This document shows, in pieces, positions 46,314 through 55,323 of a DNA stretch of 64,000 nucleotides (the stretch's first letter is position 1; each line of letters begins with the position of its first letter). Origin of the DNA: Mycobacterium sp. IS-1496 (GTDB lineage Bacteria; Actinomycetota; Actinomycetes; Mycobacteriales; Mycobacteriaceae); the NCBI RefSeq assembly GCF_001499995.1, contig NZ_LQIU01000023.1, positions 62,001 through 126,000 of the forward strand, written 5' to 3'. The position numbers and the translations under genes were made by a program. The notes under the pieces were generated by a model. That model did no database searches. It saw nothing but the letters and a program-made list of their open reading frames with translations, and was not told the DNA's origin.

Positions 46314-47783
46314 GCGGCCGATTGGGACCCTCAACACCACATCCGTCCCCCCGCCCGGCACGTCGTGCATCCCGAGTGAGCCGTCCAACTCCGCCGACAC
46401 CAGCGTCCGCACGATCTGCAACCCCAGCCGATCGGACTTCTCCAGGCTGAACCCGGCCGGCAGGCCGCGCCCGTCGTCGTGCACCACCACGTCGAGCCAG
46501 CGCGCCGAACGCTCCGCCCGGATCGTGATACTGCCCTGCGCCGTGTTCGCGTCGAACGCGTGCTCGATGGCGTTCTGCACCAATTCGGTGACCACCATGA
46601 TCAGCGCCGTCGCCCGGTCGGCGTCGAGCACGCCGAGATCGCCCTCGCGCTTGATCCGGATCGGCGGGCCGACGCTGGCCACGTCGTTCATGATCGGCAG
46701 AATGCGGTCGACCACCTCGTCGAGGTTGACCTCCTCGTCCACCGACATCGACAGCGCGTCGTGCACCTGGGCGATCGAGGACACCCGCCGCACGGATTCC
46801 ATCAGCGCCTCGCGGCCCTCGGCGTTGTTGGTGCGCCGGGCCTGCAGGCGCAGCAGCGCCGCCACCGTCTGCAGATTGTTCTTCACCCGGTGGTGGATCT
46901 CGCGGATCGTCGCATCCTTCGACAGCAGCGCGCGGTCGCGCCGCTTCACCTCGGTGACGTCGCGGATCAGCACGGCGGCGCCCACCGCCGCCCCGTGCAC
47001 CACGAGCGGCATCGTGCGCAGCAGTACCGCCGCGCCGCCGGCGTCGACCTCCATCCGCATGCTGGAGCCGCCGGCGAGCGAATCGCGCACGTGATTGGCC
47101 AGTTCCTGGGCCTCGAACGGATCGGAGATGAGCGGACGCGTCACCGTCACCAGGTTGTGGCCCTCGAGGTCGGCGTTGAGCCCCATCCGGTGATACGCCG
47201 AGATCGCGTTGGGGCTGGCGAAGACCACGTTGCCGGCGCCGTCGAGGCGGATGAACCCGTCCCCCACCCGGGGGCTGGAGCGGGACATGGCCAGATCACC
47301 GACGTTGGGGAAGGTGCCCTCGGAGAGCATCAGCAACAGATCGCCCGCACAGTCCAGATAGGCGACCTCCAGCGGGCTCGCGGTCCGCCGGGCCGCCAGC
47401 GCGGTCTGATGGGTGAGCACCGCGACGACATGCTCGCGGTACCGCACCGGCACCGCCTCGACGTTCAGGCCCGGCGCGTCGTTCTGCGCGGCCGGCCCCT
47501 CCCGGCCGATGATGCCCGACTCGAAGGTGGCCGTGACCAACGGCATGGTCTCGGGGATCGCGGTGGTGCCCACCGCATCGGCCAGCAGCACGGTGGCTGC
47601 GGTGTTGGGCCGCACCTGCGCGACGCAGACCAGCACGCCGTCGTCGCGGCGCACCCACATCAGGTAATCGGCGAAGGACAGGTCGGCCAGCAGCTGCCAC
47701 TCCCCGACCACGGCGTGCAGATGGTCGACGGCGTTGCCGGGCAGCACGGTGTGCTCGGCGAGCAGATCACCGAGGGTCGACAT
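46293..47783 (-). CDS. pdtaS: PdtaS sensor histidine kinase (Rv3220c homologue)
   Basis: This 496-residue soluble kinase has an N-terminal GAF-like sensor domain (about 1-140), a PAS domain (about 150-280), a HisKA_2 dimerisation and phosphoacceptor helix with EIHHRVKNNLQTVAALL (His near 300) and an HATPase domain with NDGRGLPAG-type G boxes. There are no membrane segments. PdtaS phosphorylates PdtaR, an ANTAR-domain RNA-binding regulator, which is not in this window. The stop codon lies inside the fifth unit of the 26-bp repeat. Confidence 0.93.
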   Translation of the reverse strand: MSTLGDLLAEHTVLPGNAVDHLHAVVGEWQLLADLSFADYLMWVRRDDGVLVCVAQVRPNTAATVLLADAVGTTAIPETMPLVTATFESGIIGREGPAAQNDAPGLNVEAVPVRYREHVVAVLTHQTALAARRTASPLEVAYLDCAGDLLLMLSEGTFPNVGDLAMSRSSPRVGDGFIRLDGAGNVVFASPNAISAYHRMGLNADLEGHNLVTVTRPLISDPFEAQELANHVRDSLAGGSSMRMEVDAGGAAVLLRTMPLVVHGAAVGAAVLIRDVTEVKRRDRALLSKDATIREIHHRVKNNLQTVAALLRLQARRTNNAEGREALMESVRRVSSIAQVHDALSMSVDEEVNLDEVVDRILPIMNDVASVGPPIRIKREGDLGVLDADRATALIMVVTELVQNAIEHAFDANTAQGSITIRAERSARWLDVVVHDDGRGLPAGFSLEKSDRLGLQIVRTLVSAELDGSLGMHDVPGGGTDVVLRVPIGRRGRAAQ

Positions 47784-47811
47784 ATCGCTCTACCCGGGGG
47801 CGCTGAACGCG

Positions 47812-48027
47812 CTAGCTGATCACCGCGATGAGGTCACCGGCCTGGATGACGTCACCCTCGGCCACGTTGACCTTGGTCACCGTGCCGGCCACCTCGGCGA
47901 GCACCGGAATCTCCATCTTCATGGACTCGAGCAGCACCACGGTGTCACCCTCGCCGATCTGATCGCCTTCGTGGACCACGACCTCGAGCACACTGGCCAC
48001 GATCTCCGCGCGAACATCCTCGGCCAT
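47812..48027 (-). CDS. Small biotinylated protein (biotinyl/lipoyl domain, TB7.3 type)
   Basis: This 71-residue protein is essentially one biotin-carrier domain, with the biotinylation motif ESMKME (K37) and the flanking glycines of a BCCP fold. It matches M. tuberculosis Rv3221c (TB7.3). The carboxylase it serves is not encoded here. The ATG at 48027 gives the family length, and the longer frame upstream would overlap the bL37 region. Confidence 0.92.
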   Translation of the reverse strand: MAEDVRAEIVASVLEVVVHEGDQIGEGDTVVLLESMKMEIPVLAEVAGTVTKVNVAEGDVIQAGDLIAVIS

Positions 48028-48184
48028 CTTCACCCCACTCAGTGTCTGCTGTTGCCGCTCTATCGAACCACAACCCCGCGTCGTCGGAGCACCCACCGGG
48101 CCGTGAGACAATGGCAGGCGACCGCCCGCGTGATGCGGGTCGGAGATTTCCCAGACCATTCCCGAGACCGTATGGAGGACCCCC

Positions 48185-48277
48185 ATGGCCAAGCGAGGCC
48201 GCAAGAAGCGCGACCGCAAGCACTCGAAGGCGAACCACGGCAAGCGACCCAACGCCGGGTCGAAGTCAGTGCGCTGA
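48185..48277 (+). CDS. Ribosomal protein bL37 (30 aa)
   Basis: This very short gene encodes a 30-residue, strongly basic protein beginning MAKRGRKKRDRKHSKANHGK. It matches the small mycobacterial large-subunit protein bL37 first seen in M. smegmatis ribosome structures. The ATG at 48185 has a GGAGG ribosome-binding site at 48174-48178. The gene stands alone between the divergent biotinyl protein gene and the rshA-sigH operon and ends at a strong hairpin terminator. It is easily missed by gene finders because of its length. Compared with the roughly 24-residue form I recall, the C-terminal GSKSVR is an extension. Confidence 0.85.
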   Translation: MAKRGRKKRDRKHSKANHGKRPNAGSKSVR

Positions 48278-48297
48278 CCAGCAGGGTCTAGCCGACA

Positions 48298-48353
48298 CGA
48301 CACCGCGGCTGCCGACGGGGATCACAGGAATCCCGTCGACAGCCGCGGTGTCG
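48298..48353. terminator. Long hairpin terminator between bL37 and rshA
   Basis: Arms at 48298-48320 and 48331-48353 pair over 23 bp with one mismatch and a 10-nt loop. It lies between convergent genes and probably stops both. Confidence 0.8.
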
Positions 48354-48364
48354 TCGTCTTCGCG

Positions 48365-48658
48365 TCAGCTGCGGTAGATCGTGGTGCGGCTGATCTCGAT
48401 GCGCAGCCGCTCGCGTAGCCGGTCCGGCGCCTTCTCACCACCGCATTTGACGGCGATCAACCGCTTCACCCGTTCCTCGACGCCGTAGTGGCGCAGGCAG
48501 GCGGGGCATTCCTCGAGATGGTGCTTGAGCTTGTCGCGCGTCTCCGCGGTGCACTCGCCGTCGAGCAGCGTCCACACCTCCGCGATGACGGCGGCGCATT
48601 CGGGATGCTCCGGGTCGACCGGGCCGACCGGCGGCGTCCACCGCTCTTCGTCACTCAC
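48365..48658 (-). CDS. rshA: RshA, redox-sensing anti-sigma factor of SigH
   Basis: This 97-residue zinc-associated anti-sigma factor has the HxxxCxxC signature H47-x3-C51-x2-C54 (HLEECPAC) plus cysteines at 21, 36 and near 82. Oxidation of such cysteines releases SigH. The ATG at 48658 overlaps the sigH stop codon (ATGA), so the two proteins are translated in a coupled way, as in other mycobacteria. Confidence 0.95.
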   Translation of the reverse strand: MSDEERWTPPVGPVDPEHPECAAVIAEVWTLLDGECTAETRDKLKHHLEECPACLRHYGVEERVKRLIAVKCGGEKAPDRLRERLRIEISRTTIYRS

Positions 48659-49284
48659 GACGACACCTCCTCGGGCGCTTGCGCACCGCGGATGAACCCG
48701 CGGTCTCGGGCGACATCGGCGAGCAACTCACGCAGCTGCTTGCGGCCACGATGCAACCGGGACATCACGGTCCCGATGGGCGTATCCATGATCTCCGCGA
48801 TCTCCTTGTACGGGAATCCTTCGACGTCGGCGTAGTACACCGCCATCCGGAACTCCTCCGGCAGAGCCTGCAACGCCGCCTTGATCTCCGTGTCGGGCAA
48901 CGCTTCGAGCGCCTCCACCTCGGCAGATCGCAGACCCGTCGACGAATGCTCGGCGTTCGCGGCGAGCTGCCAGTCCGTGATCTCCTCGGTGGGGTACTCC
49001 GACGGCTGGCGCTGCTTCTTGCGGTAGCTGTTGATGTAGGTGTTGGTCAGGATCCGGTACAGCCACGCCTTGAGGTTGGTGCCCTCACGGAACGACCGGA
49101 ACCCCGAGTACGCCTTGACCATCGTCTCCTGCAGCAGGTCCTCGGCGTCGGCAGGATTGCGCGTCATGCGCAGCGCACCGCCGTAGAGCTGGTCGAGGAG
49201 CGGGATCGCGTCGCGCTCGAAGCGTGCGGTCAGCTCGGCATCGGATTCGTGTCGTTCGGCCGCCGATGCGTCGATGTCGGTCAT
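48655..49284 (-). CDS. sigH: SigH, ECF sigma factor of oxidative and heat stress
   Basis: This is a 209-residue ECF sigma factor. Sigma region 2 ([20 protein letters not shown], then [20 protein letters not shown]) and region 4 ([20 protein letters not shown], then [20 protein letters not shown]) are almost identical to M. tuberculosis SigH. It directs transcription of thioredoxin, mycothiol and heat-shock genes. The start at ATG 49284 (MTDIDAS) aligns with the homologue; a GTG at 49296 with a GAAGGGA box close 5' is an alternative. It is the first gene of sigH-rshA. Confidence 0.95.
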   Translation of the reverse strand: MTDIDASAAERHESDAELTARFERDAIPLLDQLYGGALRMTRNPADAEDLLQETMVKAYSGFRSFREGTNLKAWLYRILTNTYINSYRKKQRQPSEYPTEEITDWQLAANAEHSSTGLRSAEVEALEALPDTEIKAALQALPEEFRMAVYYADVEGFPYKEIAEIMDTPIGTVMSRLHRGRKQLRELLADVARDRGFIRGAQAPEEVSS

Positions 49285-49442
49285 CGTGGTCGACACCGTC
49301 CCTTCTGTCGCGGCGCCCTCGAACAGGCCCGGCAGATCCACCGGACGTTCCAGGCAGGCCGTTGGCACCGAAGTCCTCCCATGATCCTAGTGGTAGTGAC
49401 CGACACGTTCTCGGCTGCGTGTTGCCGCCGAAGTCGTCTGTG

Positions 49443-49471
49443 TCAACAGCAGGACCGAGCGCTGTTGTTCC
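49443..49471 (-). promoter_or_regulatory. Candidate SigH-type autoregulatory promoter
   Basis: On the minus strand GGAACA (49471-49466) is followed after 18 nt by GTTGA (49447-49443), matching the SigH consensus GGAA(C/T)-N16-20-GTT. It lies about 160 bp upstream of the sigH start, fitting the known autoregulation of sigH. Confidence 0.5.
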
Positions 49472-49494
49472 CGACCGCCCTTAAGCTGACCGGC

Positions 49495-49977
49495 GTGCGC
49501 GCAGCGACGCCGGCGATCGCGGCTCTGGTCTCCGACGGGGCACCGCATGAGGTCCTGCAGTACAAGCACGATCCACGGGCCGGTTCGTTCGGCGAGGAGG
49601 CCGTGGAGGAACTCGCCGCCACGGGCGTCGACGCGCGGCAGGTCTTCAAGACACTCGTGATCGCCGTTCCCAAGGGCCTCGCCGTGGCGGTGCTGCCGGT
49701 CCCGGCCAAGTTGTCGCTCAAGGCGGCGGCCGCGGCGCTCGGTGTACCGAAGGCGGCGATGGCCGAACGGGCTGCCGCGGAGCGGTCGACGGGCTACGTC
49801 CTCGGCGGCATCTCCCCGCTCGGTCAGCGCAAGCGGCTGCCGACGGTGATCGACGCGTCGGCGCTGCAGTGGGACCGGGTGCTGTGCAGCGCCGGTAAGC
49901 GGGGACTCGAGATCGCCGTGGCGCCGGCGGATCTCGTTCGGCTCACCGGCGCGGTGACCGCCGACATCGCGGTGTGA
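49495..49977 (+). CDS. ybaK: YbaK-type aminoacyl-tRNA deacylase
   Basis: This 160-residue YbaK/ProRS-INS-domain protein hydrolyses mischarged tRNAs such as Cys-tRNA(Pro). Family segments are ARQVFKTLVIAV (the conserved lysine), SLKAAAAALGVPKAAMA and the closing GGISPLGQRKRLPTVID. The GTG at 49495 is used because it begins just before the domain and leaves room for the sigH promoter. It is divergent from sigH; its 3' end lies 9 bp from that of the convergent catC. Confidence 0.9.
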   Translation: MRAATPAIAALVSDGAPHEVLQYKHDPRAGSFGEEAVEELAATGVDARQVFKTLVIAVPKGLAVAVLPVPAKLSLKAAAAALGVPKAAMAERAAAERSTGYVLGGISPLGQRKRLPTVIDASALQWDRVLCSAGKRGLEIAVAPADLVRLTGAVTADIAV

Positions 49978-49986
49978 CGCTCGCCG

Positions 49987-50265
49987 TCACTTGACGTCGG
50001 AGGGATGCTTCGCCAGCGGCGTCACGCGGATGTCCATGTAGGGGAACAGCGGCAGCGCCGAGATCAGTTCGTGGAGTTCGTCGTTCGACTCGACGTCGAA
50101 GATCGAGAAGTTCGAGTACTCGCCGACGATGCGCCAGATCTGCGGCCACTTGCCCGAACGCTGCAACTCCTGCGAGTAGGCCTTCTCCCGGCTGACCAGA
50201 TCGGTACGCACCTCGGAGTCCAGATCGTGCGGGATCCGCACGTCCATTCGTACGTGGAACAGCAT
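49987..50265 (-). CDS. catC: Muconolactone delta-isomerase
   Basis: This 92-residue enzyme isomerises muconolactone to 3-oxoadipate enol-lactone. The family start MLFHVRMDVRIPHDLD and the core SNFSIFDVESNDELHELISA with LPLFPYMDI are present at normal length. It is the last gene of catR-catB-catA-catC, starting 6 bp after catA. Confidence 0.95.
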   Translation of the reverse strand: MLFHVRMDVRIPHDLDSEVRTDLVSREKAYSQELQRSGKWPQIWRIVGEYSNFSIFDVESNDELHELISALPLFPYMDIRVTPLAKHPSDVK

Positions 50266-50271
50266 CGGCGG

Positions 50272-51141
50272 TCAGCCCCGCACCGGGTCGAGGACGAAGT
50301 CGTAGGTGACGGCCTCACTGCCGTCGGCCTGCGGCACCGGCGCCAGCACGAGTTCCGGTTTGACGGCGGTGGCGATGTCGTCGTCGTTGTGGGGATCGCC
50401 GGGGAAGTACAGCTGGGCGGTCAGCAGCTCGTGGCCGGGCGCGGACACCTTGACGTGCAGGTGGGCCGGGCGCCAGGCGTGCCAACCGGCGGCGGCGATC
50501 AGCTTGCCGCACGAACCGTCGGTCGGGATCTGGTACGGCGCGGGACGGATGGTGCGGATGCGGAAGACGCCGTCGGGTCCGGTGCTGAAGCTGCCCCGCA
50601 GGTTCCACTGGGGCATGCCCGGCGCGAACTGCGAATAGAAGCCGTCCGCGTCGGCGTGCCACAGCTCGACCTTGCCGGCGAGCGGGGTGCCGTCGGTGGA
50701 GGTGATGGTGCCGTCCCACACCAGCGGGGTGCCCTGCTCGTCGGGCCGCATCGGCATGGTGCCGTCCGCGCCGAGGTCGGGTGAGCCCGGCACGTAGTAG
50801 GGGCCCTCGATGCTTCCGCGGTTGCCGCTGCGGTGGGAGGTGGCCACGTCCTCGACCGCGTGCTCGACCCAGACGTCGAGGAACAGCGGCCATTCGCCGT
50901 CCTCGCCCACGCCGATCAGCCACGCCTTGAGCGCGTTGTACTCGTCGTAGGTGACCTTGTGCTTGCGGACCGTCTCGTGCACGGCCGAAAGCACTTCGCG
51001 GGCCAGCAGGTCGACGCGCTCACGCGGCGTGTCCCGGACGGCGTCGTAGGGCGACTTGTCGGTGCGGAAGCGGTCGGTTGCCGAGGCGCCCGACGCGGCG
51101 GCGCTGGCCTGGACCGGGGCGGGGGTGTCGAACGTGGTCAT
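50272..51141 (-). CDS. catA: Catechol 1,2-dioxygenase (intradiol)
   Basis: This 289-residue non-heme Fe(III) enzyme opens catechol between its hydroxyls to give cis,cis-muconate. An N-terminal helical dimerisation/lipid-binding region (about 1-105) precedes the beta-sandwich. GPYYVPGSP carries one iron-ligand tyrosine (near 115), RTIRPAPYQIP the second, and HAWRPAHLHVKV the two iron histidines. It lies between catB and catC with short gaps. Confidence 0.95.
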   Translation of the reverse strand: MTTFDTPAPVQASAAASGASATDRFRTDKSPYDAVRDTPRERVDLLAREVLSAVHETVRKHKVTYDEYNALKAWLIGVGEDGEWPLFLDVWVEHAVEDVATSHRSGNRGSIEGPYYVPGSPDLGADGTMPMRPDEQGTPLVWDGTITSTDGTPLAGKVELWHADADGFYSQFAPGMPQWNLRGSFSTGPDGVFRIRTIRPAPYQIPTDGSCGKLIAAAGWHAWRPAHLHVKVSAPGHELLTAQLYFPGDPHNDDDIATAVKPELVLAPVPQADGSEAVTYDFVLDPVRG

Positions 51142-51175
51142 GGTCGTACTCCTGGGTGGTGGTGGTGGGCTGGTG

Positions 51176-52279
51176 TCAGTGGTCGGTGCGGTAGCGGGTG
51201 AGTTTGTCGGGGTCGATCTCGATGCCGAGGCCGTTGCCCGCGGGCCGGCGCAGGACGCCGTCGCGGATCTGCAGCGCCTCGGTGAGCAGGTCGTCGCTCA
51301 TGTCGAGGAAGTTCGACAGCTCACCGGCGTGGCGGGAGGTGGCGGCGAACGCGGATCCGAACGTGACGGCGCAGGCCGTGCCGATCTGCCCGTCGATCTG
51401 GTTGCCGATCACCGTCTCGACCCCGAGGCCCTCGGCGAGGTGGTTGACCCGTTGCGACTGGGTGAAGCCGGTGCGCGCGGTCTTGATGCTGATCGCGGTG
51501 GCCGACCCTGCGAGCAGTTCGCGGGTCACGTCGGCGGGGGTCGGCACGGATTCGTCGGCGATGAACGGCATGTCGAGGTGCCCGACGAGGCGGCGCCGGC
51601 GGCGAACGTCGTCGGCGGGGCACAGCTCCTCGGCGAACAGCAGGTCGAGGTCGGCCATCTGCTTCATCGCCCGCAGGGACTCCGATGCGGTCCAGCCGCG
51701 GTTGCCGTCGACGTAGAGCTCGACGCTGTCGCCGAAACGCTCACGCAGCGCGCGTACCACCGCCGTGTCGAGGGCGACCGGACGGCGGCCGACCTTGACC
51801 TTGAAGGTGTTGACGCCGTAGGTGTCCCTGATCCGCTCGGCTTCGGCGACCATCGCCGCCGGGCTGTCGAAGCCCAGCATGTGGCTGACGCGCATACGGT
51901 CGGTGAACCCGCCGAGCAGATCGCCGACAGGAAGCTCGAGGGTGCGGCCCAGCGCATCCCAGATCGCCATGTCAACCGCGGATTTGGCGGTCGGGTTGCC
52001 GACGGTGCGGCTCAGGCGCGCCCCGACCACCTCGCGTTCGGTCAACGTGAGCCCGACGACCTGCGGCGCGAAGATCTGCTCGATGACCGCGACGATTCCG
52101 GCCTGGGTCTCGCCGTAGGTGAACGGCCGCGGAGGGGCCTCGGCCACCCCGACGACCCCGTCGTCGGTGTGCACCCGAACCAGCACGTGCTCGGCGACCG
52201 TGACCTCGCCCGAGGCGAACTTCAGGGGTTTGACGTAGGGGATCGCGAACGGGATCGCTTCCACATGCGTGATCTTCAC
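51176..52279 (-). CDS. catB: Muconate cycloisomerase
   Basis: This 367-residue enolase-superfamily enzyme lactonises cis,cis-muconate. NTFKVKVGR carries the K-x-K catalytic lysines, VDGNRGW the first metal aspartate, FAEELCPAD and IADESVPTPAD the next metal ligands, and SIKTARTGFT the opposite lysine. The start is GTG at 52279 with a GGAGGAG ribosome-binding site, overlapping the catR stop (GTGA), so expression is coupled to the regulator. Confidence 0.94.
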   Translation of the reverse strand: MKITHVEAIPFAIPYVKPLKFASGEVTVAEHVLVRVHTDDGVVGVAEAPPRPFTYGETQAGIVAVIEQIFAPQVVGLTLTEREVVGARLSRTVGNPTAKSAVDMAIWDALGRTLELPVGDLLGGFTDRMRVSHMLGFDSPAAMVAEAERIRDTYGVNTFKVKVGRRPVALDTAVVRALRERFGDSVELYVDGNRGWTASESLRAMKQMADLDLLFAEELCPADDVRRRRRLVGHLDMPFIADESVPTPADVTRELLAGSATAISIKTARTGFTQSQRVNHLAEGLGVETVIGNQIDGQIGTACAVTFGSAFAATSRHAGELSNFLDMSDDLLTEALQIRDGVLRRPAGNGLGIEIDPDKLTRYRTDH

Positions 52280-53196
52280 AGCGCTCCTCCGGTGGGTAGG
52301 GAGTTCGGGATCGAGTGGGCGGCGAAGGCGGCGTCGAGCACGCCGACCACCGCCTCGACGAGCGGGTTGTCCTCACCGCTGCGCCAGGCGAGCGCCAACT
52401 CGATGGTCTGGGCGTCGAGCAGGTCGCGGAAGACCAGCCCCTCCAGGGGAAGTGCCCGCACCGACCGCGGGACCACCGCCACCCCGAGGCCGGCGGCGAC
52501 GAGGGAGAGCAGAACCGCGGTACCGGGCGCCTCGTGCTCGCGGTGCGGGACGAAACCGGCCTGTCGGCAGCTGCGGATCACGGCCTCGTTGACCGCGGAA
52601 TCGCGGCTGCCGTAAGCGATGAACGGCTCCGTGCGCAGATCGGCCAGTGAGACCACGGGTTCCACGGCGAGCCGGTGGTCGACCGAGACGGCGAGGACGA
52701 GCGGCTCGATGTCGATGGTGCGCAGCTCGATGTCCTGCCCCACGGCCGGCGGTCGGAGGACCCCGAGATCCAATGCGCCGCTGCGTAACCCGTCACACTG
52801 CTCCGGGGTCAACAGATCGGCCCGGATCTGCAGTGCGACGTCGGGGAGTTCCCGCTTGACCACCCTGGCGATCCGGGGCAGGTGCGAGAAGGCGGCGGTA
52901 CCGGTGACCCCCAGGCGGACCAGCCCGCTGCGCCCGGCCGCGATGCGTCGTACCCCTCGAACGGCATCGTCGACCCCGGTGAGGATTCGGGCCGCCTCGG
53001 ACTGCAGGAACTCCCCCGCCGCGGTCAGCGACACCTGGCGGGTGGTCCGGTTGAACAGCGTGACGCCCAGTTCGTCCTCGAGCTGGCGGATCGAGTACGA
53101 GAGCGCCGGCTGAGCCACGTGAAGGTGCTCGGCGGCACGGCCGAAGTGGCACGTGTCGGCGACGGCGGCGAAGTACCGCAGATGACGCAACTCCAT
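52276..53196 (-). CDS. catR: LysR-type regulator of the catechol/benzoate genes
   Basis: This 306-residue LysR protein has an N-terminal winged helix ([40 protein letters not shown]) and a periplasmic-binding-like effector domain. CatR/BenM-type regulators respond to cis,cis-muconate and benzoate. Here the gene is co-directional with and overlaps catB, rather than divergent from it as in Pseudomonas, so catR would be induced together with catBAC. The ATG at 53196 matches the LysR start. The perfect palindrome at 53297 lies between it and benA. Confidence 0.9.
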   Translation of the reverse strand: MELRHLRYFAAVADTCHFGRAAEHLHVAQPALSYSIRQLEDELGVTLFNRTTRQVSLTAAGEFLQSEAARILTGVDDAVRGVRRIAAGRSGLVRLGVTGTAAFSHLPRIARVVKRELPDVALQIRADLLTPEQCDGLRSGALDLGVLRPPAVGQDIELRTIDIEPLVLAVSVDHRLAVEPVVSLADLRTEPFIAYGSRDSAVNEAVIRSCRQAGFVPHREHEAPGTAVLLSLVAAGLGVAVVPRSVRALPLEGLVFRDLLDAQTIELALAWRSGEDNPLVEAVVGVLDAAFAAHSIPNSLPTGGAL

Positions 53197-53296
53197 GGTG
53201 TCTCTCGTTCCTCCAGTCACAGCCCCGGTCGGATGTGACCGGCGCCACGGCCCAGAGTAGGACCGGGATACATACAGGACAAGGATCCGTTTTCGC

Positions 53297-53325
53297 CTCA
53301 TTGATCGACATGACCGATCAATGAG
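53297..53325. promoter_or_regulatory. Perfect 11-bp palindrome in the divergent catR/benA promoter region
   Basis: CTCATTGATCG and its reverse complement CGATCAATGAG are separated by 7 nt (ACATGAC). The site is about 100 bp from catR and 88 bp from benA. It is the best operator candidate for CatR or for the LuxR-type regulator of the island. It is an exact dyad in otherwise GC-rich DNA. Confidence 0.6.
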
Positions 53326-53412
53326 TACCTAGGTCAGGACTGGGCATCGCCCTAGTGTGACGGCAGACACGTGATGCCAGTGTGCAGGGAACACGTCACA
53401 TGGAGGGCACCG

Positions 53413-54789
53413 ATGAGCGCACCCACAGCAGAACACCGCGGTCACCTCGAGACCGTCCTGGCCGACGCGGTGATCGACGACCGCGAGGCCGGCGTCTACC
53501 GCACCAACCGGCGGATCTTCACCGACGAGGACGTCTTCGAACTCGAGATGACCCACATCTTCGAGGGCAACTGGATCTACCTGGCGCACGAGAGTCAGGT
53601 CGCCGCGCCGGGCGACTACTTCACCACGTACATGGGGCGTCAGCCCGTCGTCATCACCCGCAGCCGCGACGGTGAACTGCACTGTCTCATCAATGCGTGC
53701 GCCCACCGCGGGGCGATGGTGTGCCGCCGCAAGACCGACAACCGGATGACGCTGACCTGCCCTTTCCACGGCTGGACCTTCCGCAACGACGGGACGTTGC
53801 TCAAGGTCAAGGATCCGGAGGGCGCCGGCTATCCGGCGAGCTTCGACGTCGACGGCTCGCACAACATGACCAGGGTGGCCCGCTTCGACAGCTACCGCGG
53901 GTTCCTGTTCGGCAGCCTGAACCCGGACGTCGCCCCGCTCGGCGAGCACCTCGGCGACACCACCAAGGTCATCGACATGCTCGTCGACCAGTCCCCCGAC
54001 GGGCTGGAGGTGCTGCGCGGGTCGTCGACCTACACCTACGACGGCAACTGGAAAGTGCAGGCGGAGAACGGCGCCGACGGCTACCACGTCACCGCGACGC
54101 ACTGGAACTACGCCGCGACCACCTCCCGCCGCAACACCGGCGAGTCGGCCAACGACACCAAGGCGCTCGACGCGGGCAGCTGGGGCAAGTCCGGCGGCGG
54201 CTACTGGTCCTACCCGAACGGTCACCTCTGCCTGTGGACATGGGCGGCCAACCCCGAGGACCGTCCGCTGTGGGACCGGCTCGACGACCTCAAGGCCGTC
54301 CACGGCGAGGCCAAGGGCGAGTTCATGGTCAAAGGTTCGCGCAACCTGTGCCTGTATCCCAATGTCTATCTGATGGACCAGTTCTCGACGCAGATCCGCC
54401 ACTTCCGGCCGATCGCGCCGGACAAGACCGAGGTCACCATCTACTGCATCGCCCCGAAGGGCGAGAGCGCCGACGCCCGCGCGCGGCGTATCCGCCAGTA
54501 CGAGGACTTCTTCAACGCCTCGGGCATGGCGACCCCCGACGATCTCGAGGAGTTCCGCTCCTGCCAGCTGACCTATCAGGCCGCCGCCGCCCCGTGGAAC
54601 GACATGAGCCGCGGCGCCCAGCACTGGCTGTCGGGACCGGACGAGGTCGCCGAATCGCTGGGCATGCACGGCGTCATCTCCGCCGGGGTGCGCAACGAGG
54701 ACGAGGGCCTCTACCCCGTCCAGCACAGCTACTGGCTGCAGACCATGCGCGCCGCCCTGGCGCAGGACGAGACCGGATCGGAGAAGTGA
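53413..54789 (+). CDS. benA: Benzoate 1,2-dioxygenase large (alpha) subunit
   Basis: This 458-residue Rieske non-heme iron oxygenase has a Rieske cluster with CAHRGAMVC and CPFHGW (C-x-H and C-x2-H) and a mononuclear iron site including DGYHVTATH. It dihydroxylates benzoate to the cis-diol carboxylate, using electrons from BenC. The ATG at 53413 has GGAGGG at 53402, while the frame upstream lacks family similarity. It is the first gene of benA-benB-benCD. Confidence 0.95.
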   Translation: MSAPTAEHRGHLETVLADAVIDDREAGVYRTNRRIFTDEDVFELEMTHIFEGNWIYLAHESQVAAPGDYFTTYMGRQPVVITRSRDGELHCLINACAHRGAMVCRRKTDNRMTLTCPFHGWTFRNDGTLLKVKDPEGAGYPASFDVDGSHNMTRVARFDSYRGFLFGSLNPDVAPLGEHLGDTTKVIDMLVDQSPDGLEVLRGSSTYTYDGNWKVQAENGADGYHVTATHWNYAATTSRRNTGESANDTKALDAGSWGKSGGGYWSYPNGHLCLWTWAANPEDRPLWDRLDDLKAVHGEAKGEFMVKGSRNLCLYPNVYLMDQFSTQIRHFRPIAPDKTEVTIYCIAPKGESADARARRIRQYEDFFNASGMATPDDLEEFRSCQLTYQAAAAPWNDMSRGAQHWLSGPDEVAESLGMHGVISAGVRNEDEGLYPVQHSYWLQTMRAALAQDETGSEK

Positions 54790-54791
54790 CC

Positions 54792-55313
54792 ATGACGAAC
54801 CAGACCGCCACCGAGGCACCGCAACTCATCACCCAGAACCTGATCGAGCAGTTCCTCTACCTCGAGGCCCGCTACCTCGACGACCGCGAGTTCGAGAAGT
54901 GGCTGGCGTGCTACGCCGACGACGTCGTCTACTGGATGCCCTCGTGGGACGACGACGACCGACTGGTCGAGGATCCGCAGCGCGACATCTCGCTGGTGTA
55001 CTACGCGAACAAGGGTGGCCTCGAGGACCGGGTCTTCCGGATCCGCACCGAACGCTCCTCGGCCACTTCGCTTCCCGAGCCGCGCACGAGCCACAACATC
55101 AGCAACGTCGAGACCATCGAACGCCGCGGCGATCTCGTCGACGTCCGGTTCAACTGGCACACCATGTACTTCCGTTACAAGACCATCGACCCGTATTACG
55201 GCACGTCGTTCTACACCATCGACTTCTCCGGCGACGCCCCGCTGATCCGTCGCAAGACCGTGGTGCTCAAGAACGACTACATCCACCACGTCGTGGACAT
55301 CTACCACTTCTGA
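54792..55313 (+). CDS. benB: Benzoate 1,2-dioxygenase small (beta) subunit
   Basis: This 173-residue beta subunit has the cystatin/NTF2-like fold of ring-hydroxylating dioxygenases (IEQFLYLEARYLDDREFEKW, ERSSATSLPEPRTSHNISN). It stabilises the alpha3beta3 hexamer and has no cofactor. It starts 2 bp after benA and ends 10 bp before the fused reductase gene. Confidence 0.95.
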   Translation: MTNQTATEAPQLITQNLIEQFLYLEARYLDDREFEKWLACYADDVVYWMPSWDDDDRLVEDPQRDISLVYYANKGGLEDRVFRIRTERSSATSLPEPRTSHNISNVETIERRGDLVDVRFNWHTMYFRYKTIDPYYGTSFYTIDFSGDAPLIRRKTVVLKNDYIHHVVDIYHF

Positions 55314-55323
55314 GGGCCCCGCC

